In this document: positions 1 to 5,049 of the stretch, in pieces
Layout: every line of letters begins with the position of its first letter
How positions within the stretch are numbered: the stretch's first letter is position 1
From: an uncultured Amaricoccus sp.
GTDB taxonomy: Bacteria > Pseudomonadota > Alphaproteobacteria > Rhodobacterales > Rhodobacteraceae
Assembly: GCF_937891315.1 (NCBI RefSeq)
Contig: NZ_CALAGI010000063.1
Location: forward strand, 1-5,116
Length of the DNA stretch: 5,116 nt
Reading direction: 5' to 3'
Translations under genes and position numbers: made by a program
Notes under the pieces: generated by a model
The model's input: only the letters and a program-made list of their open reading frames with translations
What the model was told of the DNA's origin: nothing
Databases searched by the model: none

Positions 1-704
1 GAGCCGGCCACCGGCTCGACGATCACCGCGGCGATGGTCGAGGCGTCGTGCAGCGTCACGATCCGCTCCAGCTCGTCCGCGAGGTCCGCGCCGTGCTCCG
101 GCTGGCCACGGGAAAACAGGTTCTTCGCGGGCAAATGGGTGTGCGGCAGATGATCGACGCCGGCCAGCAGCGTGCCGAACCACTTGCGGTTGGTGACGAT
201 GCCGCCGACCGAAATGCCGCCGAAATTCACCCCGTGATAGCCGCGCTCGCGCCCGATCAGCCGGGTGCGCGCACCCTGCCCGATGGCCCGTTGATAGGCG
301 ATGGCGATCTTCAGCGCCGTCTCCACCGCCTCCGAGCCCGAGTTGCAGAAGAAGGCGTGGTCCAACCCCTCCGGCGCGATGTCGACCAGTCGGTTCGCCA
401 GTTCGAACGCCTTCGGATGGCCCATCTGGAAGGCGGGCGCGTAGTCCATCTCCGCCGCCTGCCGCTGGATCGCCTGCGTGATCCGCGGCCGGCAGTGCCC
501 GGCGTTGCAGCACCAGAGGCCCGCCGTCCCGTCCAGCACCCGCCGCCCGTCCGAGGTTGTGTAATGCATGCCGTCCGCGCCGACGAACATGCGCGGCGCC
601 TGCTTGAACTGGCGGTTCGCGGTAAAAGGCATCCAGAAGGCGCGCAGGTCGTTCGGGGCGCGGCTCTGGCCGGGTTCTGCGGCCTCGGCGGATCGGTTCG
701 ACAT
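1..704 (-). CDS. Omega-amino acid / beta-alanine:pyruvate aminotransferase, N-terminal part (cut by window edge)
   Basis: Class III PLP-dependent aminotransferase; enzymes of this type move the amino group of beta-alanine or another omega-amino acid to pyruvate, giving malonate semialdehyde (or the matching aldehyde) and alanine in the cytoplasm. Translating the minus strand from ATG 704 gives 234 codons with no stop. Visible landmarks are WMPFTANR (residues 24-31), GLWCCNAGH (62-70; the Trp lies in the substrate pocket of this family), the PLP phosphate loop NSGSEA (121-126), GYHGVN with the PLP-stacking Tyr156, DHLPHT (184-189) and AAVIVEP (225-231). The order and spacing match Pseudomonas BauA from memory. 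The catalytic Asp and the Schiff-base Lys would lie beyond the left edge. The start is supported by GAGGAAG 6 nt upstream. The gene is divergent from the RutR-like gene, with a RutR-type operator between them, which favours beta-alanine from uracil breakdown as substrate. Exact specificity (beta-alanine, GABA, taurine, aromatic amines) cannot be settled from the N-terminus. Confidence 0.93.
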   Translation of the reverse strand, partial: MSNRSAEAAEPGQSRAPNDLRAFWMPFTANRQFKQAPRMFVGADGMHYTTSDGRRVLDGTAGLWCCNAGHCRPRITQAIQRQAAEMDYAPAFQMGHPKAFELANRLVDIAPEGLDHAFFCNSGSEAVETALKIAIAYQRAIGQGARTRLIGRERGYHGVNFGGISVGGIVTNRKWFGTLLAGVDHLPHTHLPAKNLFSRGQPEHGADLADELERIVTLHDASTIAAVIVEPVAG

Positions 705-712
705 CGCGGCTT

Positions 713-730
713 CCTCAGGTAGCCCTGAGG
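713..730 (-). promoter_or_regulatory. Perfect 7-bp inverted repeat overlapping the aminotransferase ribosome binding site
   Basis: CCTCAGG - 4 nt - CCTGAGG is a perfect dyad. In the minus-strand transcript its 3' arm contains the GAGG of the Shine-Dalgarno (GAGGAAG, 716 to 710), and the ATG follows 9 nt after the stem. As RNA it would hide the ribosome binding site. As DNA it could be an operator half-site pair. The repeat is seen directly; any function is inference. Confidence 0.45.
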
Positions 731-800
731 TCGAGCCCGCGCCGAGGCCCTTGCGACGCACGGCGGATTTTGCTCGACCCGTTGGGAAAACTCGTGTTTT

Positions 801-816
801 ATGACCAAACGGTCAA
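801..816. promoter_or_regulatory. Predicted RutR operator in the divergent promoter region
   Basis: The sequence ATGACCAAACGGTCAA has the dyad TGACC-AAAC-GGTCA. Read on the minus strand it is TTGACCGTTTGGTCAT, which matches the E. coli RutR consensus TTGACCA-NN-TGGTCAA at 12 of 14 specified positions. It lies 79 bp upstream of the RutR-like gene and 97 bp upstream of the aminotransferase start, where one bound dimer could control both genes. The TTGACC could also serve as a -35 element for the minus-strand gene, but no convincing -10 was found at the right spacing. Confidence 0.75.
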
Positions 817-894
817 ATTCGGACGCTACCACCGCGGTCGGGGGCGTCAAGCTGATTTCCAAGACGCGGCCGAGGACGTTCCGATGAGGCAGCC

Positions 895-1518
895 ATGACC
901 CGGGCGGCGTCCCGCGCGAAACCGACCCGCATCCAGCGCGAGAAGACCGAGGCGATCCTCGCCGCCGCGCTCGATGTGTTCGCGACCCACGGCTATCACG
1001 GCGCGACCCTCGACCAGCTGGCCGAGGCGGCCGGTCTCTCCAAGCCCAACCTGCTCTATTATTTCGCCTCCAAGGACGACGTGCACCGCACGCTGCTCGA
1101 GCGCCTGCTCGACACGTGGCTCGCTCCGCTGCGCGCGCTCGATTCCGCCGGCGATCCGCGGGCCGAGATCGGCGCCTATGTCCGACGCAAGCTCGAAATG
1201 TCACGCGACTACCCTCGGGAAAGCCGCCTCTTCGCCGGCGAGATGCTGAGCGGCGCCCCCCGCTTCCTCGATCAGATGCGCGGCCCCTTGCGCGAGCTGG
1301 TCGAGGAAAAGGCCGCCGTCATTCGCGACTGGACCGCGGCGGGCCAGATCGCCGAGGTCGATCCGCATCACCTGATCTTCTCGATCTGGGCGGTCACCCA
1401 GCACTACGCCGATTTCGAAGTTCAGGTGCGCGCCGTGCTCGACACCGAGGACGACGCCTATTTCGAGGACGCCGCGCGCCATCTCGCCGGTCTTTTCAGG
1501 CGGGCACTGGCGCCGTAA
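895..1518 (+). CDS. rutR: RutR-like TetR-family transcriptional regulator of pyrimidine catabolism
   Basis: A 207-aa one-component repressor. In E. coli, RutR binds DNA as a dimer and releases it when uracil or thymine binds, controlling pyrimidine degradation and pyrimidine-related genes. The N-terminal TetR domain spans about residues 15-60, with the helix-turn-helix in TLDQLAEAAGLSKPNLLYYF (38-57). The C-terminal domain carries stretches close to E. coli RutR as I recall it: WLAPL (75-79), KLEMSRDYPRESRLF (99-113), EMLSGAP (116-122) and IWAVTQHYADF (164-174). Length matches the family (about 210). The ATG at 895 has TGAGG 5 nt upstream. It is transcribed away from the aminotransferase across a gap holding a near-consensus RutR site, suggesting autoregulation plus control of the neighbour. 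Family assignment is firm. The RutR subtype is strongly supported by the C-terminal motifs and the operator; the ligand is inferred. Confidence 0.9.
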   Translation: MTRAASRAKPTRIQREKTEAILAAALDVFATHGYHGATLDQLAEAAGLSKPNLLYYFASKDDVHRTLLERLLDTWLAPLRALDSAGDPRAEIGAYVRRKLEMSRDYPRESRLFAGEMLSGAPRFLDQMRGPLRELVEEKAAVIRDWTAAGQIAEVDPHHLIFSIWAVTQHYADFEVQVRAVLDTEDDAYFEDAARHLAGLFRRALAP

Positions 1519-1535
1519 GGCCAGAGGAACCTGGC
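1507..1535 (+). other. Alternative small hairpins at the rutR 3' end (weak terminator candidate)
   Basis: Three copies of a 5-nt arm occur around the rutR stop: CTGGC (1507-1511), GCCAG (1520-1524) and CTGGC (1531-1535). The middle arm can pair with either flank, giving mutually exclusive 5-bp hairpins. No T-tract follows, so this is not a classical intrinsic terminator; in GC-rich DNA it may be chance. Confidence 0.2.
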
Positions 1536-1595
1536 GGGAAATTCGGCGAATCCTGACGCGAGAGTTAAGGCGCGCATCGCCGCCGGATCCTCATT

Positions 1596-1643
1596 TTGAC
1601 AAAATATCATTACTTGCTAGATGGTTGATAGCTGTTATTGATA
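1596..1643 (+). promoter_or_regulatory. AT-rich promoter/operator patch upstream of the low-complexity protein gene
   Basis: A perfect -35 hexamer TTGACA (1596-1601) is followed 16 nt later by a weak -10, TAGATG (1618-1623, 3 of 6 matches). The same patch holds a direct repeat TTGATA-N7-TTGATA (1625-1630 and 1638-1643) and the dyad TATCA-N17-TGATA (1604-1608 and 1626-1630), which could be an activator or repressor site. It is the only AT-rich stretch between rutR and the next gene, about 105-150 bp before the chosen start. The hexamers and repeats are seen directly; promoter activity is inferred. Confidence 0.4.
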
Positions 1644-1747
1644 TTCATGGACCAACCGCGCGATTTACGATGACTAGGGCGTGGCGGGGTCAGGTGGCCG
1701 TCACCGTGATACGCCGGACCGGTCAAAAACTAACAGGATCGGCAACC

Positions 1748-2368
1748 ATGTTCCTGCTGGGAATGCTCCTGGGCGGCGGAATCACGCGTCCGCCCGCCGC
1801 GCCCACCCCACCAGCCACGCCGCCGGTTGCCACGCAGCCCGTGCAGGCCGCCTCGGGCACCACCGGGTCGAGCGGGACGTCGTCGAACGGAACCTCGTCG
1901 GGAAACACGCCTTCCGGGAACGGCTCATCCGGCCGCGCGTCCCTTGGCGGTGCGTCTTCGGGCAGCGCCTCGTCGGATGGCGCCCTGCCGAACGGAGGAT
2001 CCACCACCGCGCCGACGACCAGATCCCCAAGCCCGGCCGACGCCGCGGGCGCATCGATCCGGTCGGGCGGGCACGAAAGCGTCCTGACGCCCGCCGCGAC
2101 ACCGACGCCGATCGACGCGCCGGCCGTCCGCATGGATTTTGGCACCGCCGAGGTCGCGCCGGACAGCGAGAATCGCGCCTGCGCCGTCGCCGCGCTCACC
2201 CGCGTGCGCGCGGAAGGCACCCTGCTCCAAATTGGCAGGACCGAGGAAAGCCCGCATGCCGCCGCGCATCGCATCGCCGGCGCTGACGCCGCGGGCGGCT
2301 ACGGCGCGATCGAAATCCTGCGCGGCCGGTCCGCGCCCGTCGGCGGCGTGCTCGATCACGCCGCCTGA
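1748..2368 (+). CDS. Hypothetical exported/anchored protein: Gly/Ser/Thr-rich linker with a degenerate OmpA-like C-terminus
   Basis: A 206-aa protein of no family I can name firmly. A short hydrophobic N-terminus (FLLGMLLGGGI, residues 2-12) could be a weak signal or anchor, though it lacks a basic n-region. A Pro/Ala/Thr segment (15-33), then a Ser/Gly/Thr/Asn low-complexity stretch (about 36-90), looks like a flexible periplasmic linker. The C-terminal part (127-196) loosely follows an OmpA-like fold: VRMDFGTAEVAPDS resembles the FDFGSA-x-LxPDS strand, QIGRTEES (161-168) resembles IxGHTDxx, and GADAAGGYGA (178-187) resembles RAEAVRxYLx. The usual NxxLSxxRA residues are mostly missing. The ATG at 1748 has AGGA 9 nt upstream. 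Upstream in-frame starts (TTG 1625, ATG 1670) are less likely because codons 1670-1747 include AGG, CTA and ATA and no ribosome binding site precedes them; using them would add a basic n-region. Third positions are G/C-rich, supporting coding. Role unknown; cell-envelope location is inferred. Confidence 0.55.
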   Translation: MFLLGMLLGGGITRPPAAPTPPATPPVATQPVQAASGTTGSSGTSSNGTSSGNTPSGNGSSGRASLGGASSGSASSDGALPNGGSTTAPTTRSPSPADAAGASIRSGGHESVLTPAATPTPIDAPAVRMDFGTAEVAPDSENRACAVAALTRVRAEGTLLQIGRTEESPHAAAHRIAGADAAGGYGAIEILRGRSAPVGGVLDHAA

Positions 2369-2406
2369 CGCCGACCCGACCCGGATCGCACCGCGGGGCA
2401 CGGCCG

Positions 2407-2434
2407 TTAATCAAGAGTTAACTATTTGTAATAT
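2407..2434 (+). promoter_or_regulatory. Perfect CtrA-type box with overlapping promoter elements
   Basis: TTAA-TCAAGAG-TTAAC (2407-2422) exactly fits the CtrA consensus TTAA-N7-TTAAC of alphaproteobacterial cell-cycle and motility regulation. The G before it also makes a GTTAA...TTAAC dyad. A possible -10, TAATAT (2429-2434, 4 of 6 matches), lies 16 nt after TTAATC (2407-2412), so the box would cover the -35 region, as at many CtrA-activated promoters. It stands in an AT-rich island in otherwise GC-rich DNA, 87 bp before the ATG of the small gene at 2509. The motif is seen directly; CtrA binding is inferred. Confidence 0.6.
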
Positions 2435-2508
2435 CTACACTTTCGTTGCAATGGACCAAGAATGTATCCTCCCGGGAACAGTCGGAAGCCAATTGAAGGG
2501 ACTGAGTC

Positions 2509-2703
2509 ATGTCTGTTTCATCCGTGCCTAGCCTTATCGCCGCGCTTTCCATGAAGCCGGTCTCGCCGATGCTGGTGCGCAACATCGTCAGCGCCTGCAT
2601 GGAGATCGCCGAGGTCAGCCAGCAGGACAAGCCGATGACCGCGCCCGTCCCGAACAGCGCCGGTTCCTCGGCGACCGGCGGCGGCCTCGACCAGCGGGCC
2701 TGA
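2509..2703 (+). CDS. Small orphan protein (64 aa), putatively CtrA-regulated
   Basis: I do not recognise this protein. It starts at ATG 2509 with a strong Shine-Dalgarno, GAAGGGA (2495-2501), 7 nt upstream, and ends at TGA 2701-2703. The N-terminal half (residues about 7-36: SLIAAL, SPMLVRNIVSACMEIAEV) is likely helical and amphipathic with one Cys (residue 30). The C-terminal half (about 40-64) is polar, Pro/Ser/Gly-rich and probably disordered. There is no signal peptide and no clear membrane segment. A perfect CtrA box sits 87 bp upstream of the ATG, so a role in cell-cycle, motility or stationary-phase programmes is possible, but only by this context. The good ribosome binding site, separate promoter and G/C-rich third positions make it more than a chance frame. 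Confidence 0.6.
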   Translation: MSVSSVPSLIAALSMKPVSPMLVRNIVSACMEIAEVSQQDKPMTAPVPNSAGSSATGGGLDQRA

Positions 2704-2976
2704 CAGCGAATCCGGCTACGGAAAAATGGCGCACCGACGGCGCGCTCCGCGCGGTCCGCGGCCCGAACGGACGCGCGTCGGCGAGCGGCGGAGCCGCGCG
2801 ACGCGGAACCCCACCGGCTCCGGCGTCGTGAATACAGACGCTTAGCCCCATAACCTCGACCATCGCCCGAAAGTCGGGTGCCCTTCCGCGGACCCGCCGA
2901 ATACGCGCGCCGACCCGCCTTGTGGCCATCTCGCACTCGCGATACCGTCCGCCCTGGAACGAGCGCGGGACTTGCG
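2704..2976 (+). other. GC-rich intergenic leader before kup with stem-loops, no gene seen
   Basis: I see no convincing gene here on either strand. The 5' half is very GC-rich and folds readily: a 14-bp stem with two single-base bulges at 2734-2781 (see separate entry) and GCGGC-GGA-GCCGC at 2785-2797. Nearer kup is CGCCCGA-AAG-TCGGGTG (2864-2880), a 7-bp stem with one G-T wobble ending 96 nt before the start. No clear -35/-10 pair and no recognisable riboswitch was found; the least GC-rich part is about 2829-2853. A frame open from GTG 2878 joins kup but is not typical of Kup N-termini. Confidence 0.4.
2734..2781 (+). repeat. Imperfect inverted repeat (long hairpin) between the small gene and kup
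   Basis: Pairs 2734-2739 with 2776-2781 (CCGACG/CGTCGG), 2741-2744 with 2772-2775 (CGCG/CGCG) and 2746-2749 with 2768-2771 (TCCG/CGGA), with only G2740 and C2745 bulged. That is 14 base pairs in 48 nt, and the loop can fold further. It begins 30 nt after the stop of the 64-aa gene, so it could end or protect that transcript, but no T-tract follows. High GC raises the chance of accidental pairing. Confidence 0.4.
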
Positions 2977-4869
2977 ATGACGGCGGCCCACGAGGCTATT
3001 TCGGGCACAGAGCCCACACCTCACAAATTCTGGAAATTGGTTCTCGGGTCAGTCGGCGTCGTGTACGGCGACATCGGGACCAGCCCGCTCTATGCCCTGC
3101 GCGAGGCGCTGCGTTCCGCCGCCCGCGACGGGCTGGCTGAATCCGAGGTGGTCGGCATCGTCTCGATTCTGCTCTGGACACTGATCCTGATCGTCTCCTT
3201 CAAATATGTCATGCTGATCCTGCGCGCGGACAACCGCGGCGAAGGCGGCACTCTGTCGCTGCTGGCGCTCGCCCAGCGCGCCCTCGGCCGGCGAACCACG
3301 CCCCTTCTTGTGCTCGGCGTGCTTGGTACCGCGCTTTTCTACGGCGACGCGGTCATAACGCCGGCGATCTCGGTCCTGTCGGCGGTCGAGGGCCTCGAAC
3401 TGGTGCAGCCGGCGTTCGAGCCCTATGTCCTGCCGATCACGGTGACGATCCTCATCCTGCTCTTCTGGGTGCAAAGCGTCGGCACGGATCGGGTGGCCAT
3501 CTTCTTCGGGCCGATCACGCTGGTCTGGTTTCTGGTCCTGGCCGCCCTCGGCCTGCGGCATATCGGGGACAATCTCGGCATCTTCGGCGCCTTCAATCCG
3601 GCGATGGCGGTGGAATTCCTCGCCAGCCACGGCACGGGCGCGCTGCCGGCCATGGGCTCGGTGTTTCTCGCGGTGACCGGGGCCGAGGCACTCTACGCCG
3701 ACATGGGCCATTTCGGCCGGGGGCCGATCCGCGTCGCCTGGGCCGGGCTCGTCTTCCCGGCGCTGGCGCTCAACTATCTCGGCCAGGGCGCGCTCGTCCT
3801 CGCCCGCCCCGAGGCGCTGGCCAATCCCTTCTTTCTGATGACGCCGGCCTGGGCCTTGTTGCCGCTGGTCCTGCTCGCCACCGCCGCCACCGTGATCGCG
3901 AGCCAGGCGGTGATCACCGGCGCCTATTCCATCACCCACCAGGCGGTCCAGCTCGGCCTGCTCCCCCGCCTCGAAACGAGGCATACGTCCGAGGCGCTGG
4001 TCGGGCAGATCTACATGCCGCGGGTGAACTGGACCCTGCTCGCCGGCGTGCTGGTCCTCGTCGTCTTTTTCGGCAACTCCGGGGCGCTCGCCAGCGCCTA
4101 CGGCATCGCGGTGACCGGGACCATGGTCATCACCTCGATCCTCGCCATCGTCGTGCTGCGCAAGGTGTGGAACTGGCCGATCGCGGCGGTGGTGGCGGTC
4201 ATCGTGCCGATCCTTGTCATCGAAGCGATCTTCCTCGGCGCGAACCTCATCAAGGTGCTCGACGGCGGCTATGTGCCGCTGATCATGGCCGGCGTAGTCG
4301 GCGTGCTGGTCTGGACCTGGGTGCGCGGCACCGCCATCGTCCAGCGCAAGGCCCATACCGACGCGGTGTCGCTCACCTCCCTGATGAGCATGATGAAAAA
4401 GCCGAGCATCGTCCGCGTTCCGGGCACCGCGGTGTTCCTGACCTCGGATCCGGACATCGCCCCCTCGGCGCTGATGCACAATCTGAAGCACAACAGCGTG
4501 CTGCATCAGCGGAACCTGATCGTCACCGTGACCGTCGCGACCACGCCGACGGTGACCGATGCCGACCGCTCGGTCGTAGAGCAGCTGGACGACAACTTCA
4601 CCCGGGTCAATCTGGTATTCGGCTACATGGAACAGCCGAACGTGCCGCGCGCGCTCGCCCTTGCCAAGAAGCACGGCATCAAGTTCGAGGTGATGAGCAC
4701 GTCGTTCTTCCTCAATCGCCGCTCCTTCAAGCCGTCGACGGAATCGGGCATGCCGCTCTGGCAGGATCGGCTGTTCATCGCCATGACCAAGACCGCGACC
4801 GACGCCACCGGCTTCTACCGCCTGCCCTCGAACCGCGTCCTGGAACTCGGCCAGCAATTCGTGATCTGA
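2977..4869 (+). CDS. kup: Kup-family low-affinity potassium transporter (K+/H+ symporter)
   Basis: A 630-aa inner-membrane K+ uptake protein of the KUP/HAK/KT family, which imports K+ with H+. From ATG 2977 the length matches the family (about 620-630). The hallmark VVYGDIGTSPLYAL is at residues 28-41, followed by FKYV (75-78), RADNRGEGGTLSL (83-95), FYGDAVITPAISVLSAVEGLE (121-141), TGAEALYADMGHFG (234-247), LNYLGQGAL (265-273), ATVIASQAVITG (304-315), HTSE (336-339), QIYMPRVNW (344-352) and AYGIAVTGTMV (374-384). About 12 membrane helices occupy residues 20-450; a cytosolic C-terminal domain (about 455-630) holds VPGTAVFLTS, LMHNLKHNSVLH and the closing LGQQFVI. Asp32 and Glu237 match E. coli Asp23 and Glu229; Asp124 replaces Glu116 conservatively. 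An upstream in-frame GTG (2878) would add 33 Arg/Pro-rich residues foreign to the family; ATG 2977 has CGGGA 6 nt upstream. The gene appears monocistronic, with a large inverted repeat after it. Confidence 0.96.
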   Translation: MTAAHEAISGTEPTPHKFWKLVLGSVGVVYGDIGTSPLYALREALRSAARDGLAESEVVGIVSILLWTLILIVSFKYVMLILRADNRGEGGTLSLLALAQRALGRRTTPLLVLGVLGTALFYGDAVITPAISVLSAVEGLELVQPAFEPYVLPITVTILILLFWVQSVGTDRVAIFFGPITLVWFLVLAALGLRHIGDNLGIFGAFNPAMAVEFLASHGTGALPAMGSVFLAVTGAEALYADMGHFGRGPIRVAWAGLVFPALALNYLGQGALVLARPEALANPFFLMTPAWALLPLVLLATAATVIASQAVITGAYSITHQAVQLGLLPRLETRHTSEALVGQIYMPRVNWTLLAGVLVLVVFFGNSGALASAYGIAVTGTMVITSILAIVVLRKVWNWPIAAVVAVIVPILVIEAIFLGANLIKVLDGGYVPLIMAGVVGVLVWTWVRGTAIVQRKAHTDAVSLTSLMSMMKKPSIVRVPGTAVFLTSDPDIAPSALMHNLKHNSVLHQRNLIVTVTVATTPTVTDADRSVVEQLDDNFTRVNLVFGYMEQPNVPRALALAKKHGIKFEVMSTSFFLNRRSFKPSTESGMPLWQDRLFIAMTKTATDATGFYRLPSNRVLELGQQFVI

Positions 4870-4894
4870 TCCGGCGGCCACGCTCCGAAGAAAT

Positions 4895-4958
4895 CCGAAC
4901 TTCTCACGCCCTCCGCGGGCTTTCCGCGCGCGGGAAGGCCGCGCCGCGAGAAGTCCGG
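4895..4958 (+). terminator. Long imperfect inverted repeat after kup, likely terminator or mRNA 3' structure
   Basis: The outer stem pairs CCG-A-ACTTCTC (4895-4905) with GAGAAGT-C-CGG (4948-4958): 10 pairs and one A-C mismatch. Inside it, GGCTTTCC (4918-4925) pairs with GGAAGGCC (4933-4940) with one G-T wobble and a 7-nt loop. It begins 26 nt after the kup stop. No run of T follows, so it is a hairpin of terminator type without the classical tail; Rho-dependent ending or 3' end protection are alternatives. Confidence 0.5.
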
Positions 4959-4974
4959 TTAACCCTTTCGTAAC
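4959..4974 (+). promoter_or_regulatory. CtrA-type box with one mismatch upstream of the right-edge gene
   Basis: TTAA-CCCTTTC-GTAAC fits TTAA-N7-TTAAC except for G in place of the first T of the second half. It abuts the inverted repeat after kup, its first half lies in the palindrome GGTTAACC (4957-4964), and it ends 75 bp before the ATG at 5050. A second CtrA-like site in one window adds some weight, but binding is inferred and no clear -10 was found downstream. Confidence 0.4.
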
Positions 4975-5049
4975 GTTTGAGGTGCCCCGCACCCCGACAT
5001 CCCGCATAGTCGGAAAACTTTAGGAACATTCGCGGGGAATACGGGGAAA

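Noticed and set aside
48..722. Plus-strand frame of 224 codons at the left
   Set aside because: It is the antisense shadow of the aminotransferase, whose own frame gives clear class III motifs.
311..1204. Arg-rich minus-strand frame of about 300 codons across the divergent promoter
   Set aside because: It overlaps both the aminotransferase and rutR in other frames, is dominated by Arg/Ala/Gly, and has no domain signature.
1717..1724. GACCGGTC palindrome as a second RutR site
   Set aside because: It lacks the 4-nt spacer between the GACC and GGTC halves required by the RutR consensus.
1925..2401. Minus-strand frame opposite the low-complexity protein
   Set aside because: Arg/Gly/Ala-rich without motifs; the plus-strand frame has the ribosome binding site and the OmpA-like resemblance.
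2878..2976. 33-residue N-terminal extension of Kup from GTG 2878
   Set aside because: The extension is Arg/Pro-rich, has no family counterpart, and overlaps the leader hairpin; ATG 2977 gives the usual Kup length.
2418..3017. Minus-strand frame covering the small gene and the kup leader
   Set aside because: No domain, Arg/Ser-rich, and it runs antisense through the CtrA box and hairpins; the plus-strand small gene has the better ribosome binding site.
3049..5007. Minus-strand open frame of about 650 codons antisense to kup
   Set aside because: It mirrors the kup codon pattern, is rich in Asp, His, Arg and Gly with no recognisable domain, and kup itself is unmistakable. High GC commonly creates such antisense frames.
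4975..5049. Sigma-54 or sigma-28 promoter for the right-edge gene
   Set aside because: No TGGCAC-N5-TTGC-like or TAAA-N15-GCCGATAA-like sequence was found.
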